Source: Aradus depressus (Eukaryota; Arthropoda; Insecta; Hemiptera; Aradidae). Taken from it: a stretch of DNA of 64,000 bases. Location of the stretch: positions 14,818,001-14,882,000 of the forward strand of contig OY759214.1 in the NCBI GenBank assembly GCA_963662175.1. The letters are read 5' to 3'. How positions within the stretch are numbered: the stretch's first letter is position 1; the number at the start of each line of letters is the position of its first letter. This document shows, one piece after another, positions 53,656-63,839 of this stretch. The notes below the pieces were generated by a model that worked only from the letters and a program-made list of their open reading frames with translations, was not told the DNA's origin and made no database searches. Both the position numbers and the translations under genes were made by a program.

Positions 53656-54669
53656 GCCCTGGCCATCCACAAGACGGATGCAGTACTCTTCACCGGGAGG
53701 AAGGCCAGAACCAACATGTCACTGACCTTCCAGGGTTATACTATCGAGACCCAACCGGCAATCAGGTACCTGGGAGTAATGCTGGATCAGAGGCTCACTT
53801 TTAGGGAGCACCTCAAATACGTGGGAGCGAAGGCCGCCAGGACATCGGCGGCGATTTCGAGAATTCTGCCCAACGTCGGTGGCCCTAGGCAGAGCAGGAG
53901 AAGACTGCTGGCAGGAGTAAGCACTTCCATCCTTCTGCACGGGGCCCCGACATGGGCAGATGCAACGAGGATTCCCTCATACCTGAGGCTGATCGCCCCC
54001 GCTCACAGGCGAAGCGCACTGAGAGTCGCATGCGCCTACCGAACAGTTTCTGGCGACGCTGCCTATGTAATTGATGGGCTGCTCCCCATTGACCTCTTGG
54101 CACGGGAACTTACGCGACACTTCAAAAGGAAACAAGACCAGGTTCAGGTGGAAGAGGTGGTGCAGCGCTTCGACCACAGGGGAAACCGGGTCTTCTATCA
54201 GGACGCGGGGGCCAGCCCTGGTCCAGCAGAGCCAGAGAGGGCCAGGACAATTAGGGAGTGGCAGGAAGAATGGGACAAGTCCACAAAGGGACGGTGGACC
54301 CATCGGCTCATCCCTCGAGTCGAGCCTTGGCTCACCAGAAAGCATGGGGAGGTGAATTACCACCTCACCCAGGTACTCACGGGACACGGTGGGTTCCGGG
54401 GGTACCTCCACAAAATCGGGGCAGCAACAACACCAGACTGCCCCGCGTGCCTTGGTGAGACGGAGTCGGCGGAGCATGTCCTCCTCAAATGCCCCAGATT
54501 TGAGGAGGGAAGGAAAAATCTGGAGTGCAGCATGGGCGCCCCACTGACTGCTACCAGTTACGTGGACGCTATGCTGCGCTCCCAGGAGTCGTGGGATGAA
54601 GGCTGCGATTTTGCAGCGCTCATCATGGGCGGGTTGGCCCTTCAGGAGAGGGCTGACAAGGAACAGTAG
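53656..54669 (+). pseudogene. R1-type reverse transcriptase C-terminus
   Basis: It is open from the insertion boundary to TAG (54667-54669), 337 codons. Read in frame: ALAIHKTDAVLFTGRK, IRYLGVMLDQRLTFREHL, LLHGAPTWA, HRRSALRVACAYRTVSGDAA, the R1-characteristic QVLTGHGGFRGYLHKIG and the Cys/His knuckle CPACLGETESAEHVLLKCPR. The catalytic RT palm and endonuclease are missing. No stop or frameshift is seen in what remains, so it is fairly young. It is outside rDNA, unlike R1 itself. Confidence 0.92.
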
Positions 54670-54899
54670 CGGTAATAAAACAGAAGAAGGGGCGTTACCA
54701 GCCACCCTTCCTCCCTTCCGCGAAGTAATGACAGACCGTCAGTTCCGCGGAAGGGAATCAGGATCGGCAAGGAGGGGGTTTTAGTGGGTATGGTGATGGT
54801 GAACCGTCTCGAGTCCCACACTATCCAGGGCTACCTTCCCTGGATGTGCGTCACAGCATTTCCCCCTCCAATGCAAAAAAAAAAAAAAAAAAAAAAAAA
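53656..54899 (+). mobile_element. R1-clade LINE, 5' truncated, nested in the tandem repeat
   Basis: It ends in an A run of 26 and is flanked by the 10-bp duplication AATTACATAG (53646-53655 and 54900-54909). The uninterrupted site GGCAATTACATAGGTATAAA is preserved at 58338-58357, which proves the insertion. The element is GC-rich, unlike its surroundings, and carries the end of ORF2. Confidence 0.95.
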
Positions 54900-54903
54900 A
54901 ATT

Positions 54904-55058
54904 ACATAGGTATAAAACTTTCAAAATACTTTATTTCATTATTTCTTTTTTCTTAAGACGTTTCGACTACATTCGTCATTTTCAATTGTAAAAAACAAGT
55001 CAAATTTTTTTTAAAAAAACAACATTAATTCTGACTTTCACAACCAATCTTTTTTCAT
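54904..55058 (+). repeat. Tandem unit copy 2, left part
   Basis: It is identical or nearly so to 53346-53499 and stops at CTTTTTTCAT, where the 55059-58190 insertion begins. Confidence 0.9.
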
Positions 55059-55346
55059 CAGGAGACACGGCAGTGTCTCTGGCCAAGTCCGAAAAAATCC
55101 GAAAAAAAAGAAAGAAAAAGACACTGCTGTGTAACTTTTCTCGTGACACTAAATGCCACTTTTTGCATCAACAAAAGTATGTTATGCAATAACAAAATAA
55201 CATTTTTCTCTACATAGTTGTGTCGAGAACTCCGAGCTGAACAAAATGAAAAAAAAAAGTAGACAAAAAAGTTCATATTTGACCAAGTTACAAGGGGTCA
55301 AAGTCAGCAAAAAATAACTTTTTTTTTTCTTCTTCCTTTTTCAGTG

Positions 55347-55368
55347 TCCGGACGTCCGGATGACGTCA
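55347..55368. promoter_or_regulatory. Two abutting palindromes, the second CRE-like
   Basis: TCCGGACGTCCGGA (14-bp perfect palindrome, 55347-55360) is followed at once by TGACGTCA (55361-55368), the consensus CREB/ATF site. Both lie between the left end and the minisatellite. The function is inferred from the motif only. Confidence 0.45.
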
Positions 55369-55457
55369 TCAAAGTTTCAAAATATTTCATTTTAATTATG
55401 TGGAACGTTGTTATGCAGTGATAGTTAATACAGTGTAATAGTGACAGTTACAAATTC

Positions 55458-57278
55458 CCACGTTACCAACCTGAGGGTTGCGGGTTCGAATCCGCACCAG
55501 TAATATCAACATTCTTTGCTAATAGCCAACGTTACCAACCCGAGGGTTGCGGGTTCGAATCCCCCCGAGTAATATCAACTTATTTTACAAAATGCTCACG
55601 TTACGAACCCAAGGGTTGCGGGTTCGAATCCCGATCAGTAATATCAACTTATTTTACAAATAGCTCACAATACCAACCCGAGGGTTGCGGGTTCGAGTCC
55701 CGATCAGTAATATCAACTTATTTTACAAATAGCTCACGTTACCAACCCGAAATTGTTGGGTTCTGATCCCCACCAGCAACATAAACTTATTTCACTAATA
55801 GCTCGCGTTACCAACCCGAGGGTTGCAGGTTCGAGTACCGATCAGTAATATCAACTTATTTTACAAATAGCTCACGTTACTTACTATATAAATAGCTCCC
55901 GTATCCAACCCGAGGGCTCCGGGTTCGAATCCCCACCAGTAATATCAACTTACTATATAAATAGCTCCCGTTTCCAACCCGAGGGTTCCGGGTTCGAATC
56001 CCGACGAGTAATATCAACCTATTTTACAAAAAGCTCAAGTTACCACCCCGAGGGTTGCGGGTTCGACTCCCGATCAGTAATATCAACCTATTTTACAAAA
56101 AGCTCAAGTTACCACCCCGAGGGTTGCGGGTTCGACTCCCGAACAGTAATATCAACTTATTTTACAAATAGCTCGCGTTACCATCCCGGAAGTTGCGGGT
56201 TCGAGTCCCGATCAGTAATATAAACTTATTTTACAAATGGCTTACGTTACGAATTCGAGGGTTGGGGGTTTTAATCCCCACCAGTAATATCAACTTACTT
56301 TACAAGTAGCTCACGTCACGAACACGAAGGTTGCGGTTCGAATCCCCACCACTAATATCAACTTACTTTATAAATAGCCCACGTTACCAACCCGAGGGTT
56401 GCGGGTTTGAATCCCCACCAGTAATATCAACTTATTTTACGAATAGCCCACGATACCTACCCGAGGGTTGCGGTTTCGAATCCCTATCAGTAATAACGAC
56501 TTCCTATATAAATAGTTCACGTTACCACCCCGAGGGTTGCGGGTCCGAGTCCCGATCAGTAATGTCAACTTATTTTACAAATAGCTCTCTTTACCAACCC
56601 GAGGATTGTGGGTTTGAATCCCTACCAATAATACCAACTTACTTTACAAAATGCTCACGTTACGAACCCAAAGGTTGCGGGTTTGAATCCCCACCAGTAA
56701 TATCAACTTATTTTACGAATAGCCCACGTTACCCACCCGAGGGTTGCGGGTTTGAATCCCCACCAGTAATATCAACTTATTTTACGAATAGCCCACGTTA
56801 CCACCCCGAGGGTTGCAGGTTCGAGTCCCGATCAGTAATATCAACTTATTTTACAAATAGCTTGCGTTACCAACCCGAAAGTTGCGGGTTCGAGTCGCGA
56901 TCAGTAATATCAACTTATTTTACAAATAGCTCACGTTACGAACCCGAGGGTTGCGGGTTCGAATCCCCACTAGTAATACCAACTTATTTTACAAATATCC
57001 TACTTTACCAACCCGAGGGATGCGGTTTCGAATCCCTACCAGTAATAATGACTTCCTGTATAAATAGTTCACGTTACCACCCGGAGGGTTGCGGGTTCGA
57101 GTGCCGATCAGTAATGTCAACTTAGTTTACAAATAGCTCTCTTTACAAACCCGAGGGTTGCGGGTTCGAATCCTTCCCAATAATACCAACTTACTTTACA
57201 AAATGCTCACGTTACGGACCAGAGGGTTGGGGGTTCGAATCCCCACCAGTAATGTCAACTTACTTTACGAATAGCCTA
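55458..57278 (+). repeat. Minisatellite: 26 units of about 69 bp with tRNA T-arm/B-box-like core
   Basis: Each unit has a GTTACCAACCCGAGGGTTGC block, GGGTTCGAATCCCCACCAGT and AATATCAACTTATTTTACAA, then ATAGCTCAC. GGTTCGAATCC is the RNA polymerase III B-box consensus and forms a T-loop-like stem (GGG..CCC). No A box was found. Units 15-18 and 23-26 match as blocks at a 552-bp offset (8 units), so a higher-order repeat exists. A plus-strand frame stays open for 264 codons (56331-57125) because 69 is divisible by 3. Confidence 0.93.
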
Positions 57279-57487
57279 TGAGTTTTGTCTTTTATGTCTT
57301 TTCTTTTTCAGTTTTGTATCGAATTTTCTGTCAGTTTTGTACGTATTTTTTAAGACTTGCAATACAATGTAAGTTTTTTGAATTCTGTTAGAAAGATTTA
57401 AAATAGACATCTACAAGTATTTATCATAAAAAAATCTGATCGTAATGTATGTTGAAAAATGACATTGATTCATTAAATGTTGTGATA

Positions 57488-58190
57488 TATAAATAAAAAA
57501 TTCAGTAAAACTGAAAAGCACGGCCAAGTACGAAAAAAATATCTACCGAAGTAATTAATAAACATAAGTTTGATTCATTAAATGTTGTGATATATAAAAA
57601 AATTCTGGTCAAGTACGATCTTCCATGTATATATACTTCAAAAATTTATTCCTTTTATTTTATTATTGTACGTTGTTTGTTTGTACGTAGAATATATTGT
57701 AATTAAACTCTTTAAGTGACCGTTTAATTAAAAGAAGTTCAGGTTGGTCATTTCAGGTACTTGGCGACCTGCCGCGAAGATTAAGTTTACACAATGCTAT
57801 CTACCTGGAATATGGTATCAATCAATGCAAATTTGAAAACACATGTAATCATGGAATTTTTCTAGAAACAAACTAAATGCTCAGGGGAGAAACAATTATT
57901 ATAGGCAGGTCGCCAAGTACCTGAAATGACCAACCTGAACTTCTTTTAATTAAACGGTCACTTAAAGAGTTTAATTACAATATATTCTACGTACAAACAA
58001 ACAACGTACAATAATAAAATAAAAGGAATAAATTTTTGAAGTATATATACATGGAAGATCGTACTTGACCAGAATTTTTTTATATATCACAACATTTAAT
58101 GAATCAAACTTATGTTTATTAATTACTTCGGTAGATATTTTTTTCGTACTTGGCCGTGCTTTTCAGTTTTACTGAATTTTTTATTTATAT
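57488..58190. repeat. Long inverted repeat: 286-bp arms, 130-bp spacer
   Basis: Arm 1 57488-57773 and arm 2 57904-58190 are almost perfect complements. Both include AGCACGGCCAAGTACGAAAA, GTACGTTGTTTGTTTGTACG and CATTTCAGGTACTTGGCGAC. Each arm carries the small hairpin TTCAGTTTTACTGAA. The start of arm 1 is also partly duplicated (GATTCATTAAATGTTGTGAT near 57467 and 57571). Confidence 0.95.
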
Positions 58191-58450
58191 AACATTATCT
58201 CTTCATAAATATCCTCATAACGAATTTCTTCCATTCTCTTCCTCTTCCTCTTCCCTAACGTGTTTTTTGCCTTCCCGTATATTCCATAAAATTATGAATT
58301 TGAATACCTTTTTATTTAATCAACACTTTGGTAGTAAGGCAATTACATAGGTATAAAACTTTCAAAATACTTTATTTCATTTTTTTTTTTTTTTTCTTGA
58401 GACGTTTCGACTATATTCGTCATTTTCAATTTTAAAAAACAAGACAAAAT
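58191..58450 (+). repeat. Tandem unit copy 2 right part and start of copy 3
   Basis: AACATTATCTCTTCATAAAT resumes unit 2. It ends GGCAATTACATAG at 58350 and unit 3 begins GGTATAAAACTTTC, ending near 58450. The unoccupied R1 target is here. Confidence 0.9.
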
Positions 58451-58534
58451 GAAAAAAAAAAAAATCCAAACCAAAGTTTTGATTAAATAAAAAGTTATTC
58501 AAATTCATAATTTCAAGGAATTAATTATTTTTCG

Positions 58535-58658
58535 GCCCTCTCCAAAACCAGTCGACTTACTTAGGGGCACCTTAATCCTCATACTAAATTTTTGTGTCGT
58601 TAAATTCACTAAATCGGCAGTTATAAGGGTTTTTGATTTTAGCTTCCTCCCCCTGAAC
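58535..58658 (-). repeat. Family C repeat, minus orientation, part 1
   Basis: CTCTCCAAAACCAGTCGACT, ACTAAATTTTTGTGTCG and the C-rich block CCTCCCCCTGAAC. It is interrupted by the hAT element and resumes at 59588. Confidence 0.85.
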
Positions 58659-59587
58659 TAGGGTTGGGCGATAGTCGATAGTTGGCACTATCGATAGTCC
58701 GATAATATCGGTTAAAAACTATCGAATACTATCGATAGTTTTCCGATAGCAATTCATTTTTGTCCAGATCTATTTAATAAAGAATTTCAAGAAATTTATT
58801 ATAATTAAATTCAATTACCTACCTACCTATTGCAAACTTGCAGGATTATAAATTATAAGATAAGGGATAATTATAAAGATAAATGAAAAACGAATTTATT
58901 TGAATTTTCAAAAAGTGTGTGTAGATAATAAAAATTAATCCCATTTTTATACGGCGAGAGCGCAAAGGTTTTAATTAAGTTTTTAATTTATTTTGAAGTT
59001 GCCCGTCTCGCCCGCCACAAAGGCCGCCACTGCAAAGGCCTACTGATTACTCAGCCATCTCAATTTTCATTGTTGTAAGCTGTCTAACAGCGATAATCAT
59101 TCATCTAGGTACATAAATTCCTAGAACAAACATAAATAGAAATATTACAAAATTTGGATAATTAAAATCAGCTTTGTGCTCTCGCCGGCCAACGGCTTTG
59201 TTTGAAGTTCTGTGATAAAGAATTAATTAATTTGCCAATTTGCGCTCTCGTCGTATAGTCACCCTCATAATAAAAATCAGCTTTGCGCTCTCGCCGGCCA
59301 ACCCCAAAAAAATTTCTAAGAATTGTAGAATAAGATTCCCAATTAAAGAGGAAGTTAGGATTATAAATACTTAGAAGAGCCAAAGCCCAATACCGTGAAT
59401 TTAATTTGTTTGCACAAGTGCGTGACTACGTCATCAACTTCAAAACTTGTGAGTAAAAATTAAAAAAATATCAATAGTCAAAACTATCGTTATTGGTTAC
59501 CGATAGGCGTGGCCTATCGATATTGGGTACCGATAGGCGTGATCTATCGATATATCGATAGTAACTATCGACTATCGCCCAACCCTA
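58659..59587. mobile_element. Non-autonomous hAT element (929 bp) with perfect ends
   Basis: Terminal inverted repeats TAGGGTTGGGCGATAGTCGA are perfect over at least 23 bp. They are flanked by the perfect 8-bp duplication CCCTGAAC (58651-58658 and 59588-59595), the hAT hallmark. Removing it restores the family C sequence CCCCCTGAACCCTCGACC. Subterminal regions are full of ACTATCGATAGT-type palindromes. Internal repeats of GCGCTCTCGCCGGCCAAC lie near 59179 and 59286. No transposase frame. Confidence 0.95.
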
Positions 59588-59950
59588 CCCTGAACCCTCG
59601 ACCGATTCCACTGAAATTTAACATATATTGTCCTTATAAGGTTTAGACTTTTAATGTGATAAATTCATTATATCGGCAGTTATTGAGGTTTTTGAGTTGA
59701 GCCCCCCTTTCGTTGAGTCGATTTGGCTGAAAATCGGTAGGTGTTGTCGTTATGGAATTATTGGACAGACATATAAATTTTCGTGTTGATATATTCATTC
59801 TTTTGGGAGTTATCGTGTTCACAGACATATGGACTTTTTTTTTTATATATTTTTGGAATCTGGAGATCGGAGGACATGAAATTCTGTTGAAAACACAACT
59901 TCGAATTTCTGACCGATTACATAACTTCCCTTATACTTCGTATAGCTGGA
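59588..59950 (-). repeat. Family C repeat, minus orientation, part 2 (head)
   Basis: CCTCGACCGATTCCACTGAA, GGCTGAAAATCGGTAGGTGT and TTCTGACCGATTACATAACT, then CTTCGTATAGCTGGAG. Confidence 0.85.
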
Positions 59951-60023
59951 GAGTAAAACAACTACAAACTAGAAAAGTTGATCAAATAAACACTGAAAGC
60001 AACTATTTACATCTTAACTTACT

Positions 60024-60356
60024 GAGGGCGCCGATAGCTCAGTGGTATGCGTGCTTGCTTTCTGAGCTCAAGATCGTGGGTTCGAAACCCGGCCGAGGTC
60101 CTTAGTTTATTTTATCTGGAAGGTAAAACAAACTTAAACACCCATCCGAAGGTTAAGCGATGGTCCCGAGCCGGTACGGGGTCAGGTACTCCTTAAAGAC
60201 CCCTGCCCTAAGTGAAGAAAAATTTAGAGTAGGCGAAATTTACTCCCACAGTGGAGTCGAGCTCATGTCCACCAGAGTGACGAAAAAGAGCTCTGGTAGT
60301 AGGCGATTATGACATGTAGTTAAAGCCCGGGCATGAGTCATATAACTAAATAACTC
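60024..60356 (+). mobile_element. SINE-A, full length
   Basis: GGGCGCCGATAGCTCAGTGG, GTGGGTTCGAAACCCGGCCG and GCATGAGTCATATAAC. Flanks TTAACTTACT and TCAACTTACT are a near-perfect duplication. Confidence 0.92.
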
Positions 60357-61104
60357 TCAACTTACTATTTGGTCACTGTACACTAACACAATTCATAAAA
60401 CAGATGACTGATTTTCTAATTTCTGGCATATATAGGATTCCTAAAGCCTAGTAGATCCCTTGCATTACTATTGATCACTGAACTGAAGGTATCTGGAACC
60501 TCTAAATGTGATTACTTGATCTAAAATAATCTTTTACATGAAAGAAAACTATTTTTAAACACAAAATTAATAAAACAAATTATTTGAATAGAAATAAACT
60601 GATTTGAATGAACACTAAATAGAAAAAAGAAATCAATTATAAAAGGAAAATAGTATAATAAGTACGAATATTCAGATTGAAAAATGAAACGTTCCGGGCC
60701 ATTCTAGATCAACAATGAATACATGAGATAATGAATAAATATACCAAGCAAAATTTAGCACATTTAATGTGCTAACAGAGTAAAAATATGGAAATATGAT
60801 ATTGTCAAGAGGGATAAATCACCCAATAGTGAAACTCCAAGGAAACCTGATACTATCGTATCAACTGTTGTGGTTATTGTTTGCTGTCCATAATATTCTG
60901 AAAATAGATGCGTAGTCGGTAGTTATAAATTTTTATATTGCCAATGTGATCTGTAAATATCTAGTGGGTATAGGAAGATCATGTTATGACAACATATTTT
61001 TTTTCTTTATGTTACTCGTATATTTGAGAAGAGAGAATTCGTTTACGTCTCTTATACTTATATTTCAAATATGAAACTACTTCATAATAATTATTAAATA
61101 TATA
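60357..61104. other. Unassigned AT-rich stretch
   Basis: No gene or family recognised. Confidence 0.45.
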
Positions 61105-61398
61105 TCTGATTATTGCCTAATGAGCTCAAGATTGAGAGTTGGAAATCCGGCTAAGGCTCTTAGGTTTTTTTATCTGGGCGGCAAAAAAAAAAACCTTAAG
61201 TGATGATGATCTCGAGCCTTTACGACGTTAGATACACCTTAAAGACCTCTACCCGAGGTGAATAAACCTGAGTAGGCAACATTTAGGACCCCCACAGTAG
61301 AATCGGGCTCATGTCCACCAGAGCGATACAATCGCGCTCTGGTAATAGGCGATATGACCCTGTAGTTCAAAGTCCGGCCATGAGTCACAAGAATTAAT
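61105..61398 (+). mobile_element. SINE-A copy lacking the A box
   Basis: It begins in the TAATGAGCTCAAGATTGAG block and has GAGTAGGCAACATTTAGGAC and GCCATGAGTCACAAG. TATATCTGATTAT on both sides is a 13-bp target duplication. Confidence 0.9.
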
Positions 61399-61404
61399 TA
61401 TATC

Positions 61405-61668
61405 TGATTATGTTTATTTTATCTGGAAGGTAAAATAAACATAAGCACGTCGTCCTTCGGATAGGACGTTAAGCGATGATCTTGAGCCTGTACGATGTAA
61501 GGTACTCGTTAAACAACCCTACGCTAGGTGAATAAAAATTTAGAGTAGGCAAAATTTAGTACTCCAATAGTAGAGTCGGGCTCATGTCCACCGAAGTGAC
61601 GAAACAGCGCTCTGGTAGTAGGCGATATGACCTTGTAGTTAAAACCCGTGCATGAGTCATAATAACTA
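61405..61668 (+). mobile_element. SINE-A copy, 5' truncated, directly downstream
   Basis: TTTATTTTATCTGGAAGGTA to GCATGAGTCATAATAACTAA. Tandem with the previous copy. Confidence 0.88.
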
Positions 61669-62180
61669 ACTCATACCAAATTTTAAAAAACATATTTTAA
61701 AATTCGTTGCCTTGCGTTATAACTTAAATATTGCTTCGAAGTATGTCCTAAAGAATTTTATTGGACATTCTTTGAAGCGCAACTTTGTTCGTATTGGTCT
61801 TATCTCAAATTTGGTGGCCTATTTATATTGTACATTTAATAAGGAACATTTTTTGTTATAACCAATTTATCGATAAGACTAACCCTTTTCGCGAAATCAA
61901 GCAAACCTCTAAAAAATGTGTTACCGATGTCATTTTAAGACGGTTTTCGTCATTTTTATTTGTAGAGATTTTTGATTAGATCATAAATATGAGAGGCCAA
62001 AATCTTAGCAAATGTGACATTTTTACTTCAAATTTGAAGTTATTTGCTACAATTGTTTCTACAGAGCGTTCCTAATCTCATACAGACCCACAGGCATCAC
62101 CGCAAAAATTGTTGAAACGTGATAGGGGACCTTGAAACGTGAAACTTCATATAGTTCTTACACTAAAGGTATAAGAAAGT
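61669..62180 (-). repeat. Family D-related repeat, minus orientation
   Basis: TTTTTGATTAGATCATAAAT near 61968, GTTATTTGCTACAATTGTTT, CAAAAATTGTTGAAACGTGA, and AAGGTATAAGAAAGTAAAA at the end. It is diverged. Confidence 0.6.
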
Positions 62181-62584
62181 AAAAATAACTAGCAACCATG
62201 TCCTGCTATTGCTCGATATAGTTGGAATCATGCTTGAAGTATCGCATTTCCGATTTTAAATGTACATAATAAAAATATATATGTGTGATGTACAATGAGA
62301 CAAAATGAAATGATTTAGAGAAGGAGGGGGGAGACAGAGTGATCTGTAAGCGTGGTTGGTATAAGAAAGTCCTAATGGCCACATCACATATTTTTTTCTT
62401 AATTTTCATAAATTTTTCGAAAAAAAACTACCAATACATAAACCATATTTTAAAGTTCGATGCTTTGAGTTACGATCTCCAATCTGAGGACTTATAAACA
62501 ATTGGAAATTTTATAAGGAACATTTCTGGTAAGAATCAGTTTTTCGATAGGACTAACCGTTTTTGGGTAAATCAAGGAAACGTG
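62181..62584. other. Unassigned, with family D-like pieces
   Basis: TCAGTTTTTCGATAGGACTA near 62539 parallels AATTTATCGATAAGACTAAC at 61863, so the family D element probably extends through this region. No gene. Confidence 0.4.
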
Positions 62585-63480
62585 TAAAAATATGTGTTTC
62601 AAAACTACATTTCAATATGGTTTTCGGCATGTATCTCGAAAACCGGATGACCTGTGAAAAACGTTATTTTAAACAAATTAAGTATTTTAATATTATTTAC
62701 AACTATTATGTGAAAAGATGTTTGATTAGGTCTTAAACGTCATAGGTCATAAAATGTAGTTAGGTCCCGGGGGAAAGTAGTCTCAATTTTCGTTCGATTT
62801 CAGCCAAAATCTAATCAGACCTAAGTTAGAACATGTGACTCCTTCATTCCAAATTTCAAGTTCATTGCTACAATAGTTTTTGCGGTAGAGAGCTCACAAC
62901 TTTTCAATCACAAACACATCATCGCGAAAATGGTCAAAACGTATTCAGGGGACATTGGAACGTGAAAATCAGTTGAAATCTCAGACTCGAATTTTCGCAC
63001 GATTACATTACTTCTTTTTAATAAAATAACAAAGCGACATTTCAGGACGGTTTTTAGCAGGCACCTCGCAAACCAAGCAACCTTCGAAAAAAAAAAATTT
63101 CATACAAAATGTGCTCTTCAGTATTCTCTACAACTTGTATTTTAAATTTAGATTAAGTCTTAAATATAAGCTGTATCTTGTAAAATGTACTTAGGCCATG
63201 AAGTAAAGTGGTCTAAATTTTCGTCCGATTTTGGCCAAAATCTATTCAGATCTGAGTTAGCACATGTGACTTCTTCATATCAAATTTCAATTTAATAGCT
63301 ACAATAGTGATTGCGTTAGAGCTCTCACAAATTTCCAATCACATGCACACACAAACATAATGAAAACGGTCAAAACGTATTCACGGAATCTTGAAAAGTA
63401 AAACTTCATTGAAATATCGATGTTGGGTTTTAGCACGATTATAATACTCCCTTATATTATACGTACAAGAAAGTATAAAA
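62585..63480 (-). repeat. Family D repeat, long copy with internal duplication
   Basis: Two successive modules (62690-63010 and 63130-63470) each have a TTAGGTC..AAA.T-like start, a TTTTCGTCCGATTTTGGCCA block, AGCACATGTGACTTCTTCAT, GTCAAAACGTATTCACGG-like and a TTTTAGCACGATTA end. The family thus has a modular, duplicated interior. Confidence 0.7.
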
Positions 63481-63839
63481 GTATGGATTGAGAACAAGGT
63501 ACGAGTATAATATTTAGCTGCGCAAACCACAAACAAATGAACAATTCTATTTTGTACGTGTCAGTGGGTGGAGTCTATTGGACTGTCCAGAAGGCGAAGT
63601 GCTCACACAATTTAGATGGGAGATATGGACTTGGGACAATTGCTGCCGCCTGTTCTCTGCGGCCGACTTGGGGCTTATTGCAGGTTGCCGAGCTCACTAG
63701 ACAGACCCGCGCATCTCATATTTGGCTAAACCAAAATAATACCCTCTCTGGTTCTTTCTCATATTGCACAAGGTTTCCGGAGAAATCCTATATATACATG
63801 AGCTCAGTTCTACTTTCCTCGTCGTCATATCGTTCTGCA
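63481..63839. other. Unique, less AT-rich stretch; open frame 63537-63860
   Basis: The plus frame starts MNNSILYVSVGGVYWTVQKA and continues for 107 codons. It runs into family C sequence at its end. The GC content at 63590-63720 stands out. No domain or splice pair is recognised, so the nature is open. Confidence 0.3.

Larger units (their letters stand above)
55059..58190 (+). mobile_element. 3.1-kb insertion with B-box minisatellite and long palindrome (unclassified element)
   Basis: It splits tandem unit 2 exactly: CTTTTTTCAT|insertion|AACATTATCT, compared with the uninterrupted unit 1. The left end holds a hairpin (AGACACGGCAGTGTCT, 55063-55078) and GGCCAAGTCCGAAAAAA. The right end holds a 286-bp inverted repeat whose outer part has GGCCAAGTACGAAAAAA, so the two ends are related. 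Between lie 26 units of 69 bp. No transposase or RT is encoded. A Helitron/Helentron-like or foldback-type non-autonomous element is possible. There is no clear target duplication beyond AT. Identity unknown. Confidence 0.75.

Noticed and set aside
55440..57290. tRNA gene cluster
   Set aside because: The GGTTCGAATCC cores look like tRNA T-arms, but there is no A box, acceptor stem or cloverleaf in the 69-bp unit.
55440..57290. CRISPR array
   Set aside because: The whole 69-bp unit repeats with scattered substitutions; there is no conserved repeat with unique spacers, and the genome is eukaryotic.
5176..61668. Functional tRNA genes at SINE-A and SINE-B heads
   Set aside because: The heads have A and B boxes but do not close a full cloverleaf. 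They recur with long non-tRNA bodies, so they are SINEs.
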